Source: Bradyrhizobiaceae bacterium (lineage in GTDB: Bacteria; Pseudomonadota; Alphaproteobacteria; Rhizobiales; Xanthobacteraceae). Taken from it: a stretch of 64,000 nt of DNA. The stretch lies in the NCBI GenBank assembly GCA_003963145.1, contig RXJJ01000009.1:25733-89732 (forward strand), written 5' to 3'. Below the pieces are notes generated by a model. That model worked only from the letters and a program-made list of their open reading frames with translations, made no database searches and was not told the DNA's origin. The translations under genes were made by a program, and so were the position numbers. Of the stretch, positions 14,316 to 24,633 are shown piece by piece. How positions within the stretch are numbered: the first letter of the stretch is position 1; each line of letters starts with the position of its first letter.

Positions 14316-15719
14316 TTATCCCAAAGCCTTCAACTCGCCCGGCAAGGCGTAGGCCCATTGCGTGATATTGCCCGCGCCGAGGCACACGACAAAATCGTCA
14401 GGCTTGGCAACGCTTTTGATGAGCGGTGCGAGACTGGCGGCGCCGGGAAGCGGGATTACTTCGCGATGGCCGTGCGCGCGCAGGCCCAGCACGAAGGCAT
14501 CGCGGTCAACGCCGGGGATCGGTGCCTCGCCCGCTGCATAGACATCAGCGACGATCACGGCATCGGCGTCGTTGAAGCAGGTGCAGAATTCCTCGAACAA
14601 CGACTGCAGGCGGGTGTAGCGGTGCGGCTGCACCACGGCAATGACACGGCCTTTCGCGGTGTCGCGCGCGGCCTTGAGCACTGCGGCGATCTCCACCGGA
14701 TGATGACCGTAATCGTCGATAATGGTGACGCCGTTCCATTCGCCGGTCTTGGTGAAGCGGCGCTTAACGCCGCCGAAATCCGCGATGGCCTTGCGGATCG
14801 CATCGTCTGAAATGCCGATCTCGTGCGCCACCGCGATGGCAGCCGTGGCATTCAGCGCGTTGTGACGGCCCGGCATCGGCAGAACGAGATTCGCGATTTC
14901 GTGGGCGGCGCCGGTGCTGCGATTGCGGAATTCGACCTTGAATTTCGAACCTCCGGTGAACGGTTCAAGATCGGCGAGCCGCGCATCGGCCTGCGGGTTC
15001 TCGCCATAGGTGATGATTCGGCGATCCTCGATCTTGCCGACCAGCGCCTGCACCACCGGATGATCGGTGCACATCACCGCGAAGCCGTAAAACGGCACGC
15101 CTTCGACAAAACTGCGAAACGCGTCCTGCACCGCTTCGAAGGTCTTGAAATGATCGAGGTGCTCGGGATCGACATTGGTGACGATGGCGACGTCAGCCGG
15201 CAATTTCAGAAACGTGCCGTCGCTCTCGTCGGCTTCGACCACCATCCAGTCGCCCGCGCCGAGCCGCGCGTTGGTGCCATAGGCATTGATGATGCCGCCA
15301 TTGATGACGGTGGGATCGAGGTTGCCGGCATCGAGCAAAGTAGCCACCATCGACGTCGTCGTGGTCTTCCCGTGGGTACCGGCGATCGCAATGCAGCTTT
15401 TCAGCCGCATCAGTTCGGCGAGCATTTCGGCGCGGCGCACCACTGGAATGCGCAGGCCTCGTGCCGCGATCAGTTCCGGATTGTCGCGCTTGATCGCGGT
15501 CGACACCACAAGCACATCAGCGCCGGTGACGTTGTCCGCGCTGTGCCCGACAACGACCTTGATGCCCTTGTCGCGCAGGCGTGCGACGTTGGCATTTTCC
15601 GAAGCATCGGAGCCCTGCACCGTATAGCCGAGATTGCACAGCACTTCGGCGATGCCGCTCATGCCGATGCCGCCGATACCGACGAAGTGAATGGGGCCGA
15701 TTTCGCGCGGCAGTCTCAT
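14316..15719 (-). CDS. murC: UDP-N-acetylmuramate--L-alanine ligase MurC
   Basis: '[17 protein letters not shown]', '[16 protein letters not shown]', '[14 protein letters not shown]'. Confidence 0.97.
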   Translation of the reverse strand: MRLPREIGPIHFVGIGGIGMSGIAEVLCNLGYTVQGSDASENANVARLRDKGIKVVVGHSADNVTGADVLVVSTAIKRDNPELIAARGLRIPVVRRAEMLAELMRLKSCIAIAGTHGKTTTTSMVATLLDAGNLDPTVINGGIINAYGTNARLGAGDWMVVEADESDGTFLKLPADVAIVTNVDPEHLDHFKTFEAVQDAFRSFVEGVPFYGFAVMCTDHPVVQALVGKIEDRRIITYGENPQADARLADLEPFTGGSKFKVEFRNRSTGAAHEIANLVLPMPGRHNALNATAAIAVAHEIGISDDAIRKAIADFGGVKRRFTKTGEWNGVTIIDDYGHHPVEIAAVLKAARDTAKGRVIAVVQPHRYTRLQSLFEEFCTCFNDADAVIVADVYAAGEAPIPGVDRDAFVLGLRAHGHREVIPLPGAASLAPLIKSVAKPDDFVVCLGAGNITQWAYALPGELKALG

Positions 15720-15775
15720 CAGGCTCTCTCTGGTCTGGCCCGGTCAAAACCGGACGAATCTCCCTCTCTTCTGAC

Positions 15776-15810
15776 AAGACACGGTGGCCGGGACAAGCCC
15801 GGCATGACGG
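15776..15810. repeat. Short intergenic REP-like palindrome (gccggg-acaag-cccggc)
   Basis: 'ggtggccgggacaagcccggcatgacgg' in the murC upstream spacer. It resembles the 'gccgggacaagcccggc' palindromes common in alphaproteobacterial intergenic DNA (recalled, not searched). Confidence 0.5.
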
Positions 15811-15849
15811 AAAATGGAGCTTCACGGCGGTCCCGATCTGATGGCGACC

Positions 15850-15882
15850 AAGGTCCGGACACCCCAAGGACGCCCGGACCTA
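15850..15882. other. Intergenic hairpin (aggtccgg ... ccggacct) downstream of the hydrolase gene
   Basis: 8-bp perfect inverted repeat at 15851-15858 and 15874-15881. No U-run, so terminator function is uncertain. Confidence 0.4.
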
Positions 15883-15894
15883 TTATAGGGCAAA

Positions 15895-16677
15895 TCAGTA
15901 GAGCGCCTTGCGACCGGCCGCCTCAAGGATCAGGCTGGCGATTTCCCTGGGGTGAGACACCATGGCCAGGTGGCCGGCATCAACTTCAATGGTCTTGGCA
16001 TTCATGCGCTTGGCGAGAAAACGTTCCAGACCCGGATCAATCGTCTTGTCTTGCTTGGCCACTGCATAGAACGTCGGCTTGGTGTGCCACGCCGCAACCG
16101 TTGTCCGGTCAGCAAAGATCGAAGCTGCTGTATCGCCCTGCACCGCATAAAGCACCTTGGCCTGCTTTTCCGGTACGCCGTTGGCAAAATATTTCAGGAA
16201 CGCATCTTCCGACACGCGCGTGTAACCATCAAAATTCTGGACGCCGGCGCGAACCGGACCCGTTGGGAACTTTTTTGACAGCTCAACGAAATCCTCGTCG
16301 GCATCCGGTGCGCGCGCAGCGATATAGACCAGCGCGCTGATCTTGGGATCGCCACCGACCTGATTGACAACAGTCCCACTCCAGGAGTGTCCGACAAGCA
16401 CCGTCGGGCCGTCCTGCCGATCAATGACCCGCTGCGCCGCCTCGGCCGAATCCTTCAGCGAGCTGAGTGGATTTTGAACTGCCGTCACGTTGAGACCGGC
16501 TTTCTGCAAATAAGGGATAACTTCTGCCCAGCTCGAACCATCTGCCCATGCGCCATGCACAAGCACAACGTTCTTTGCCTGCACCGGCGTCGTTGTTTGT
16601 GCGTCGGCGCTGGCACCAGTGAAAATGGCTGCAAGCAACGTTGCTGTGGCAACCATAATCGTTCGATAGCTTTTCAT
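15895..16677 (-). CDS. Secreted alpha/beta hydrolase
   Basis: Signal peptide 'MKSYRTIMVATATLLAAIFTGASADAQ', 'VVLVHGAWADGSSW', nucleophile elbow 'LVGHSWSGTVV', 'DAGHLAMVSHPREIA'. The ORF extends to 16737. Confidence 0.9.
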   Translation of the reverse strand: MKSYRTIMVATATLLAAIFTGASADAQTTTPVQAKNVVLVHGAWADGSSWAEVIPYLQKAGLNVTAVQNPLSSLKDSAEAAQRVIDRQDGPTVLVGHSWSGTVVNQVGGDPKISALVYIAARAPDADEDFVELSKKFPTGPVRAGVQNFDGYTRVSEDAFLKYFANGVPEKQAKVLYAVQGDTAASIFADRTTVAAWHTKPTFYAVAKQDKTIDPGLERFLAKRMNAKTIEVDAGHLAMVSHPREIASLILEAAGRKALY

Positions 16678-16854
16678 GATTAAATGTCCTCGGGTTTGGT
16701 GAGGCGATTGCCTCGTACAAACACAAGTTCGATTCACAACGCGCGCGCGTTACGCGCACGCAAATGAGGTACGATCACAACATTGTTCCCGGAAAAAGAG
16801 CCTCGAGCCGACTTGGCCGGGAATAGTCTGAAGTCATCCAAGGGCGATCCGGGA

Positions 16855-17979
16855 TCAGATATGAGCAATGCTGGCGACCAGATCGGCCAGCCGCTCGGCC
16901 GCATCGAGGCGGCCCGCGCCGCGTGCGCTATTGGCCATTGCGGCAAGACGCGATGGCTCGGCGGCGAGCGCGGAAATTTCCGCAGCGAGGCGGTCCGGCG
17001 TGAAGTCACTCTGCGGAATCCGAATCGCTCCGCCCGCATCGGACAACACGCCGGCATTGGCGAACTGGTCCTGGTCGATGGCGCCGGGCAGCGGCACGAG
17101 AATTGACGGCCGCCCGATGGCGGCGAGTTCGGCCACCGTGCCCGCCCCCGAACGCGAAATGACAAGGTGGCTCGATGCAAGGCGCGCCAGAAGATCGCTG
17201 AAGAACGGCGCCAGTTCGGCATCGATCTTCAGCCTGCCGTAGACGTTGCGCACCCGGGCCATGTCTTCGTCCCGCACCTGCTGGGTGAGTTTCAGCCTGT
17301 TCCACAACGCCGGCTCAAGGCGCTCTATGGCGGGTGGTACGATGTCGGCCATCACGCGCGCGCCCTGACTGCCGCCGACGACGAGAAGTTTCAGCGGACC
17401 CGCCGGGTCCGGAGCGGCATAAGCCACCGCCGCCGCATCGAGAATCGCGGGCCGCATCGGCGTTCCGGTCACGGTGGCTTTTCCGGCAAGCGCAGGATCG
17501 CGATCGAACACGCCGGGCAGCGAGGTCGCAATCGCATTGACGCGAGACGCCAGCAGGCGATTGGCACGGCCGAGCACCGCGTTGGAATCGTGAATGACGG
17601 TTGGAATGCCGAGCAGTTTCGCGGCGAACAACGGCGGCAATGTCGGATAGCCGCCGAAGCCTATCACCACGGCCGGCTTCAGACGCGACATCAACGCAAC
17701 CGAAGCCGCAACGCCGGCGGACAGCATGACGGCGGTTCGCGCCAGCGAGATCGGATCGCGGCCGCGGATGGTTTCGCTCGGCACCACGTCGAGCATGTCC
17801 TTGGCGAACAAACCCGTATAGCGGGCAGCCCGGCTGTCGGTGACAAGGCGCACGCGCATGCCGCGCTTTATCAGTTCGCTGCCAAGCGCCTCGGCGGGAA
17901 ACAAATGGCCGCCAGTGCCGCCGGCAGCCAGCAGCACCAGAGGAGCGGGTTCGTTGAGGGCGGATTTGCTGTCAGGCAA
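16855..17979 (-). CDS. murG: Undecaprenyl-PP-MurNAc-pentapeptide-UDP-GlcNAc transferase MurG
   Basis: 'LLAAGGTGGHLFPAEALG', 'VIGFGGYPTLPPLFAAKLLGIPTVIHDSNAVLGRANRLLA', 'ISRSGAGTVAELAAIGRPSILVPLP'. Confidence 0.97.
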   Translation of the reverse strand: MPDSKSALNEPAPLVLLAAGGTGGHLFPAEALGSELIKRGMRVRLVTDSRAARYTGLFAKDMLDVVPSETIRGRDPISLARTAVMLSAGVAASVALMSRLKPAVVIGFGGYPTLPPLFAAKLLGIPTVIHDSNAVLGRANRLLASRVNAIATSLPGVFDRDPALAGKATVTGTPMRPAILDAAAVAYAAPDPAGPLKLLVVGGSQGARVMADIVPPAIERLEPALWNRLKLTQQVRDEDMARVRNVYGRLKIDAELAPFFSDLLARLASSHLVISRSGAGTVAELAAIGRPSILVPLPGAIDQDQFANAGVLSDAGGAIRIPQSDFTPDRLAAEISALAAEPSRLAAMANSARGAGRLDAAERLADLVASIAHI

Positions 17980-19123
17980 AGGCGCGCACGGCGTTGGATG
18001 CTCCGATCGATTCCATCTCGACGCGCGGGCGTTGCCGCGTCAAAGCCAGCAGCATGCCGATGCCGTAGGCGAGCGACACCATCGACGAGCCGCCATAGGA
18101 AATGAACGGAAGAGTCATACCCTTCGCCGGAATCAGATGCAAATTCACCGAAATATTGATCGCCGCCTGTGTGCCGAACATGATGGCCAGTCCGGCGATG
18201 GCGAAGCGCGAGAACAGGTCTTCGGTCGCATAGGCGCGCGCCAGCGAGCGCAACACAATGAAGGCGAATAATGCGAGAAGCGCGAGGCAAAGAATGATGC
18301 CGAATTCTTCCGCAGCCACGGCATAAACAAAATCGGTATGACTGTCCGGCAACAGGCGCTTTACGGTGCCCTCGCCCGGCCCCTGCCCGAACCAGCCGCC
18401 GCGCATGAAGGAATCCATCGCCAGATCGACCTGAAAGGTGTCGCCGGACGCGGGGTCCATAAACCTTTTAATGCGCCCCGCGACATGCGGCACCAGAAGA
18501 TAGGCGCTGAACAATCCGACAGCGGAGACCCCGACCAGACCAAACACCCAGATCATCCGCATGCCCGCGATGAAGAACAGCGAGCCCCACACGGTGGCGA
18601 CCAGCATCGTCTGGCCGAAGTCAGGCTCCATCACCAGAAGCGACACCAGCATGATCAGCAGGATCAGCGCCATGGATGTCGCCGGCATTTCCGGACGGCG
18701 CGCGGATTCGGAAAACAGCCACGCCACCAGAACCACGAAGGCGGGCTTGGCGGCTTCCGAGGCCTGAATGTTGACCCCGAGAACCGTGATCCAGCGCCGC
18801 GCGCCCTTGACCTCCGGTCCGAACATCAGAGTCGCGACAATCAGGATGATGCTGATCGCGAATACGATCAGCGCACTGCGGCGAACGTGCTTGGGCGACA
18901 GAAACGATGTCGCGATCATCACGATGATCGACGGAATCAGGAAAAGAACGTGACGATTGAAGAAATGAAACGGATCAAGCCCGATACGCGCGGCGACCGG
19001 CGGACTCGCCGCAAGCGACAGGATGACGCCGGCCAAAATCAGGGCCATGATCGCCGCCAAAAGCAGGCGATCGATCGTCCACCACCATTCGCTCAAGGGC
19101 GTGCGTTGTTCGCGAGAAATCAT
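17972..19123 (-). CDS. ftsW: Peptidoglycan polymerase / division protein FtsW
   Basis: SEDS family: 'QASEAAKPAFVVLVAWLFSE', 'LPDSHTDFVYAVAAEEFG', 'GMTLPFISYGGSSMVSLAYGIGMLLAL'. Confidence 0.96.
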   Translation of the reverse strand: MISREQRTPLSEWWWTIDRLLLAAIMALILAGVILSLAASPPVAARIGLDPFHFFNRHVLFLIPSIIVMIATSFLSPKHVRRSALIVFAISIILIVATLMFGPEVKGARRWITVLGVNIQASEAAKPAFVVLVAWLFSESARRPEMPATSMALILLIMLVSLLVMEPDFGQTMLVATVWGSLFFIAGMRMIWVFGLVGVSAVGLFSAYLLVPHVAGRIKRFMDPASGDTFQVDLAMDSFMRGGWFGQGPGEGTVKRLLPDSHTDFVYAVAAEEFGIILCLALLALFAFIVLRSLARAYATEDLFSRFAIAGLAIMFGTQAAINISVNLHLIPAKGMTLPFISYGGSSMVSLAYGIGMLLALTRQRPRVEMESIGASNAVRAFA

Positions 19124-19208
19124 GAATCGTCCCTGGGCGAATATCAGCCCATTGGTCGCCCATCATGGTTGCCAGAGTGTTAATGCCAGGTGAATTTCCC
19201 GCGCCCTC

Positions 19209-20606
19209 TTACGCCACGGGCTTAATCCCGGGCAAGGCCTGCACAAGCTTGCGGAAATAATCGCCGCGCACCTCGAAATTCGGAAACTGGTCGAAGGACG
19301 CGCAGGCGGGCGAGAGCAAAACCACCGCATTTTGAAGGTTTGAGGCCTCGGCATCGCTGGCGGCGTGCGGCACCGCCTCATCGAGCGTGCCGCTGATCTC
19401 GTGTGCCACGCCGCCGAGCGTCGCTGCAAACTCCTTCGCTGCCTCACCGATCAGATACGCCTTGCGGATACGGGGAAAGAATTCGCGCAGCGATTCGATG
19501 CCGCCGCTCTTCGGCTTGCCACCGGCAATCCAGAAAATATCGCCGAAGGACGATAATGCCCGCGCCGCCGCATCCGCGTTGGTGCCTTTCGAGTCGTTGA
19601 CGAACAGGACGTTGCCCTTCACGCCGATCTGCTCCATGCGGTGGGCAAGCCCGGGAAAGCTGCGAAGCCCCTTTTGCATGACATCGAACGGAACACCGAG
19701 CGCCAGCGCCGCGCTCGCGGCGCAGGCGGCGTTCTGTGCGTTGTGACGTCCGCGCAGCGAGCCGATGCCATGAAGATCGGCGATCAACGCCGTTTCATTC
19801 GCCGCACTCCGGAAAAGTTTCTCGCCCTCGAGCCAGACGCCGTTTTCAAGCTTGCGTTGAACCGAAATGCGAACGGTATGAATACCCGCGTGATCGGCGC
19901 GGTCGGCGGTCGCGGCGCTGAAGGGATCGTCCACGCCAACGATGGCCGTGCCTCCGCGCTGCACGCCCATCACGAGACGCTCCTTCACCGCGGCGTAATG
20001 CTCGATGCTGCCGTGCCGGTCGATGTGATCCTCGGTGACATTCAGCAGAATACCGACGCTCGGGTGCAACGATGGCGTCAGATCGATCTGATAGGACGAC
20101 ATCTCGATCACATGCACACGACCGAGCGCCGGCGGATCGAGCGACAGGATCGCGGTTCCGATATTGCCGCCCATCTGGGTATCGAAACCGGCTTCGCGCA
20201 TCAGATGCGCGATCAGGGCGGTCGTGGTCGATTTACCGTTGGTGCCGGTGATTGCGACAAAGGGCGCACTCGGCGCGACGCGCCGCCGCTCGCGGCAGAA
20301 TAGTTCGATGTCGCCGATGACTTCGACACCGGCGGCCCTCGCCATCTCCACCGTCCAGTGCGGTTTCGGATGAGTCAGCGGCACGCCCGGCGTCAGCACC
20401 AGCGCCGAAAAATGACTCCACGATACCGTGCGAAGATCGGCGGTGGTGAATCCGGCGCGCGCGGCCGCGGCAAGCTTGTCGGCGCTGTCATCGCTCGCGA
20501 TGACGTCCACACCGCCCGCCCTCAGCGCATCGCAGCTCGCAAGTCCCGATCCGCCAAGGCCGAAGACAGCAACGGTTTTGCCAGCGAAACTGGTGACCGG
20601 GATCAC
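19209..20606 (-). CDS. murD: UDP-N-acetylmuramoylalanine--D-glutamate ligase MurD
   Basis: '[28 protein letters not shown]', '[23 protein letters not shown]', '[18 protein letters not shown]'. Confidence 0.97.
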   Translation of the reverse strand: MIPVTSFAGKTVAVFGLGGSGLASCDALRAGGVDVIASDDSADKLAAAARAGFTTADLRTVSWSHFSALVLTPGVPLTHPKPHWTVEMARAAGVEVIGDIELFCRERRRVAPSAPFVAITGTNGKSTTTALIAHLMREAGFDTQMGGNIGTAILSLDPPALGRVHVIEMSSYQIDLTPSLHPSVGILLNVTEDHIDRHGSIEHYAAVKERLVMGVQRGGTAIVGVDDPFSAATADRADHAGIHTVRISVQRKLENGVWLEGEKLFRSAANETALIADLHGIGSLRGRHNAQNAACAASAALALGVPFDVMQKGLRSFPGLAHRMEQIGVKGNVLFVNDSKGTNADAAARALSSFGDIFWIAGGKPKSGGIESLREFFPRIRKAYLIGEAAKEFAATLGGVAHEISGTLDEAVPHAASDAEASNLQNAVVLLSPACASFDQFPNFEVRGDYFRKLVQALPGIKPVA

Positions 20607-20610
20607 GCTC

Positions 20611-21696
20611 TCACCGCAACTTCAGCGTGGACAGGCCGGCCAGCGCCAGCATCACCGAGATGATCCAGAACCGGATCACGATCTGCGGTTCGGTCCAGCC
20701 GAGCTGCTCGAAATGATGATGGATCGGCGCCATCTTGAAAATGCGTTTCCCGGTGAGCTTGAAGGATGCCACCTGCACGATCACCGAGACCGCTTCCAGC
20801 ACGAACAGGCCGCCGATCACCGCCAGCACGATCTCGTGCTTGGTCGCGACCGCGATCGCGCCGAGCATGCCGCCGAGCGCGAGCGAGCCGGTATCGCCCA
20901 TGAAGATCGAGGCAGGCGGCGCATTGAACCATAAAAAGCCAAGTCCCGCGCCGAGCACCGCGCCACACAGCACGGCGAGTTCGCCGGTGCCCGCGACATA
21001 GCGGATTTGCAGATATTCGGCGAACACCGCGTTGCCGACGAGATAGGCGATCATGCCGAAGCTCGCCGCCGCGATCATCACCGGAACGATGGCGAGACCG
21101 TCGAGGCCGTCGGTGAGATTCACCGCATTGCCGGCGCCGACCATGATGAAGGTGCCGAAAATAATGAAGAACCAGCCGAATTTGAGCGCGAAATCCTTGA
21201 AGAAGGGAATCGCCAGGATCGTCGTCGTGGTGTCGCGACCGACCCAGACGATGATCGTGCAGGCGATCAGCGCAATCACCGATTCGACCGCCAATCGCGT
21301 GCGCCCCGAAAACCCGGCATGGGTCTGCTTGGTGACCTTCAGATAGTCGTCATAGAAACCGACGAAGCCGAAACCGAGCGTGACGAACAGAACGACCCAC
21401 ACATAGGGATTGCGCAGATTGGCCCACAGCAAGGTCGCCACCAGAAGGCCAGACAGGATCATCAGGCCGCCCATCGTCGGCGTGCCTTTTTTGGTGACGA
21501 GATGGGTCGGCGGGCCGTCGGCGCGGATCGGCTGGCCCTTGCCCTGCGCGAGGCGCAGATGGTCGATGATCCACGGACCGAACATGAACACGAACAGCGC
21601 GCCGGTCAGCATCGCCCCGCCGGTGCGAAATGTGATGTATCGAAAAACATTGATGCCGGGAATCGTGCCGACCAAATCAGTGAGCCAGTAAAACAT
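20611..21696 (-). CDS. mraY: Phospho-MurNAc-pentapeptide transferase MraY
   Basis: '[11 protein letters not shown]', '[14 protein letters not shown]', '[14 protein letters not shown]', '[12 protein letters not shown]', '[10 protein letters not shown]'. Confidence 0.98.
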   Translation of the reverse strand: MFYWLTDLVGTIPGINVFRYITFRTGGAMLTGALFVFMFGPWIIDHLRLAQGKGQPIRADGPPTHLVTKKGTPTMGGLMILSGLLVATLLWANLRNPYVWVVLFVTLGFGFVGFYDDYLKVTKQTHAGFSGRTRLAVESVIALIACTIIVWVGRDTTTTILAIPFFKDFALKFGWFFIIFGTFIMVGAGNAVNLTDGLDGLAIVPVMIAAASFGMIAYLVGNAVFAEYLQIRYVAGTGELAVLCGAVLGAGLGFLWFNAPPASIFMGDTGSLALGGMLGAIAVATKHEIVLAVIGGLFVLEAVSVIVQVASFKLTGKRIFKMAPIHHHFEQLGWTEPQIVIRFWIISVMLALAGLSTLKLR

Positions 21697-21705
21697 TCAA
21701 ACCGC

Positions 21706-23142
21706 CTATACCGTCAGATCGTCGAGTGGGGCTTTGGAGGGAAATCGCTTTTCGAGTGCCGTGACGATCAGTTTCATGCGCGAACCGAGAGACCCCTTGA
21801 CCATGATGGCGTCGCCCGGACCGATTGCGGAGATGACCTGCGGCTCCAGCGCCGCGGACGTGTCGGCATAGCCGCCCTTCTTCGCTGAAGGAAGGGCCTC
21901 CCACAAATAACGCATCAACGGACCACAGCAGAATACCGCATCGATCCTGTTGACTTCGATGGCCTTGCCCAGACCGCGGTGAAGCTCTCCGCCCGCCGCA
22001 CCCAGTTCCAGCATGTCGCCCAGCACCGCAATGCGCCGTCCCCGCGCGCCAAGTTCAGCCTGACCCAGTACATTGAGTGCGGCGGCCATCGAGGCGGGAT
22101 TGGCATTGTAGCTTTCGTCGATCAAAGTCGCGGTCCCGCTCTCGACTTCGAGAATTTGCCGCACGCCGCGACCGCTCGCCGGCTTGAAGCGCGTGAGCGC
22201 GAGCGCTGAGAGAGCAAGGTCCGCGCCGGCAAGCGACGCCGCAGCGAGCACGGCCAGCGAATTCACCGCAATGTGCCGGCCCGGCACGCCGATTTTGTAA
22301 GCAACATGCTGCCCGAGAATGTCAGCATGCACGGCCGAGTCGGCCGGCTGCAGGGCGACATCGATCAGGCGCGCATCCGCCTTGTCCGCCGCTCCAAATG
22401 AGACGATGCGAGAGATACCGGCCGCTTTGGCCTTGTCCCGAAGCCGGGCGAATTGCGAATTGTCGATATTGAGAATGGCCGTTCCGTCCGGTTCGACGCC
22501 GGTAAAAATCTCAGCCTTGGCATCCGCAATCGCCTCGATCCCGGAGAAGAACTCCAGATGCACCGGCTCGACCGTGGTGACGATGGCAATGTGCGGCCGC
22601 ACCATTTTCACCAGCGGCTCGATTTCGCCGGCATGGTTCATGCCGATTTCAAAGATCGCAAATTTCGCGCTGGCCGGGCAGCGCGCCAGCGACAGCGGCA
22701 CACCCCAATGATTGTTAAATGAGGCGGCCGAGGCGTGAGTTTCGCCTTGATCCTGCAGCACGCAGCGCAAAGCTTCCTTGGTCGATGTCTTGCCGACCGA
22801 GCCAGTCACCGCGATGATTTTTGCCTGCAAGCGCGCGCGCGAAGCGCGGGCAAGATCGACCAGACCGGCAAGAACATCAGGCACGATCAGCAGCGGCAGA
22901 TCGCCGGAAAACCGGTCGCGATGCTGTTCGTCGATCACCGCAACACCGCCGCCATTCTTTAATGCGGCCTCGACGAAATCGTGGCCGTCATGCACGTCGC
23001 CCTTGATCGCGAAATAAGCTTCTCCGGGCGCAATGGTGCGGCTGTCGATGGAGAGACCCGTGGCGATCTCAGGCAACGTCCCGCTGCGCGCGGCCCGCAT
23101 CGCATCCGCCACCGCACCGATGGTCCATAATGGTCCACTCAT
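21706..23142 (-). CDS. murF: UDP-MurNAc-tripeptide--D-alanyl-D-alanine ligase MurF
   Basis: 'IIAVTGSVGKTSTKEALRCVL', 'FEIGMNHAGEIEPL', 'LIDESYNANPASMAAAL'. Confidence 0.97.
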   Translation of the reverse strand: MSGPLWTIGAVADAMRAARSGTLPEIATGLSIDSRTIAPGEAYFAIKGDVHDGHDFVEAALKNGGGVAVIDEQHRDRFSGDLPLLIVPDVLAGLVDLARASRARLQAKIIAVTGSVGKTSTKEALRCVLQDQGETHASAASFNNHWGVPLSLARCPASAKFAIFEIGMNHAGEIEPLVKMVRPHIAIVTTVEPVHLEFFSGIEAIADAKAEIFTGVEPDGTAILNIDNSQFARLRDKAKAAGISRIVSFGAADKADARLIDVALQPADSAVHADILGQHVAYKIGVPGRHIAVNSLAVLAAASLAGADLALSALALTRFKPASGRGVRQILEVESGTATLIDESYNANPASMAAALNVLGQAELGARGRRIAVLGDMLELGAAGGELHRGLGKAIEVNRIDAVFCCGPLMRYLWEALPSAKKGGYADTSAALEPQVISAIGPGDAIMVKGSLGSRMKLIVTALEKRFPSKAPLDDLTV

Positions 23143-24587
23143 GCGGCATGCTCCGCAAGCGCGGCCAGCGCAGTTTCGTGATCGCTGAAGGGAAGCACCT
23201 TGTCTCCGACGATCTGCCCTGTCTCGTGACCCTTGCCCGCGATCAGCAAGGCATCACCTGCCTGAAGCTGCGCGACAGCAGTGCGGATCGCCTGCGCACG
23301 GTCGCCGATTTCCCTTGCGCCCGTCGCCTCAGCGAGAATCGCGGCTCGGATCGCGGCGGGATTTTCACTGCGCGGGTTGTCGTCAGTGACGATCACCACA
23401 TCGGCCCCTGCAGCGGCGACGGCCCCCATCAAGGGCCGCTTGCCGGAATCGCGATCGCCGCCCGCGCCGAACACCACGACAAGCTTGCGGCTGGCATAAG
23501 GCCGCAGGGCTTCGAGCGCCTTCGCCAGCGCGTCGGGCTTGTGCGCGTAATCGACGAACACCGGCGCGCCGTTTCGCGAGCCGACCAGTTCGAGACGGCC
23601 TCTGGCGCCCTCGAGCTGCTCCAGCGCCGCGAACGCCTTGTCGGCATCGCCGCCCGTGCCGATGGCGAGACCCGCCGACACCAGCGCGTTCTCGATCTGG
23701 AATTCGCCGACCAGCGGTAGCCGCAAACGATATTTGCGGCCGTTGTGCTCCACCGAGATGATCTGGCCGAAACCCTCGATGGCCGCATCGCGCAGCGTGA
23801 TTGCAGTTCCCTTGCGTCCGACGGTCATGACATCGAGTCCGCGCTTGCGCGAGGCAGCAATCACGGTTTCGGAATGGTCGTGATCCGCGGCGATCACGGC
23901 AGGTCCGCCGGCGGCGACGAGATCGCTGAACAGCCTCAGCTTGGCGGCAAGATAATGCTCGACGGTCGGGTGATAATCCATGTGGTCGCGCGACAGATTG
24001 GTGAAGGCTCCGGCGCCGATGCGAACGCCATCCAGCCGATGCTGGTCGAGACCGTGCGACGAGGCTTCGAGCGCCAGATGGGTGACGCCCTCACCCGCGA
24101 TCTCGTCCAGCGAGCGATGCAGCGCAATCGGATCTGGCGTGGTGAGCGAGCCGTAGACCGTGCGCTTGGGCGAAACGAGCCCGATGGTGCCGATGCTGGC
24201 GGCCTGATGGCCGAGCCGTTCCCAGATCTGTCGGGTGAAGGCTGCGACCGAGGTCTTGCCGCTGGTGCCGGTGACGGCGGCAATGATCTGCGGCTGGCGG
24301 GGAAAGAATCTCGCGGCGGCGAGCGCCAGACTGCGCCTGGGATTCGCGCTTGTGACAAACACCGCCCGAGAATCTGCCTGCGGCAAACGGTCACCGACAA
24401 TGGCGACTGCGCCCCTGCCGATGGCCTGATCGATAAAGTGCACGCCGTCGAGTTTGGCCCCGCTGAGCGCGAAAAAGACATCGCCGGGCTTCACGGCGCG
24501 GCTGTCCACGGCCAGCCCGGCGGCCTCGACCTGCGCGGTCGGGACCGTCACTCCGGCATCGCCGCTGAAAAGGTCGCGAAGTTTCAA
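23139..24587 (-). CDS. murE: UDP-MurNAc-tripeptide synthetase MurE
   Basis: '[20 protein letters not shown]', '[16 protein letters not shown]', '[17 protein letters not shown]', 'DNPRSENP'. The ORF extends to 24887. A TTG start at 24587 ('[12 protein letters not shown]') after a GGGGA-like RBS fits best and removes the long overlap with ftsI. Confidence 0.94.
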   Translation of the reverse strand: MKLRDLFSGDAGVTVPTAQVEAAGLAVDSRAVKPGDVFFALSGAKLDGVHFIDQAIGRGAVAIVGDRLPQADSRAVFVTSANPRRSLALAAARFFPRQPQIIAAVTGTSGKTSVAAFTRQIWERLGHQAASIGTIGLVSPKRTVYGSLTTPDPIALHRSLDEIAGEGVTHLALEASSHGLDQHRLDGVRIGAGAFTNLSRDHMDYHPTVEHYLAAKLRLFSDLVAAGGPAVIAADHDHSETVIAASRKRGLDVMTVGRKGTAITLRDAAIEGFGQIISVEHNGRKYRLRLPLVGEFQIENALVSAGLAIGTGGDADKAFAALEQLEGARGRLELVGSRNGAPVFVDYAHKPDALAKALEALRPYASRKLVVVFGAGGDRDSGKRPLMGAVAAAGADVVIVTDDNPRSENPAAIRAAILAEATGAREIGDRAQAIRTAVAQLQAGDALLIAGKGHETGQIVGDKVLPFSDHETALAALAEHAA

Positions 24588-24633
24588 GGAGTCCCCGCCT
24601 CGTGATCCGGTTCGCGTTCGTCCCGCCTCGCGA

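Noticed and set aside
13393-14385. 70-bp overlap of murB with murC if the longest ORF is used
   Set aside because: An in-frame GTG at 14310 gives the typical MurB N-terminus and removes the overlap, so it is an ORF-calling artefact.
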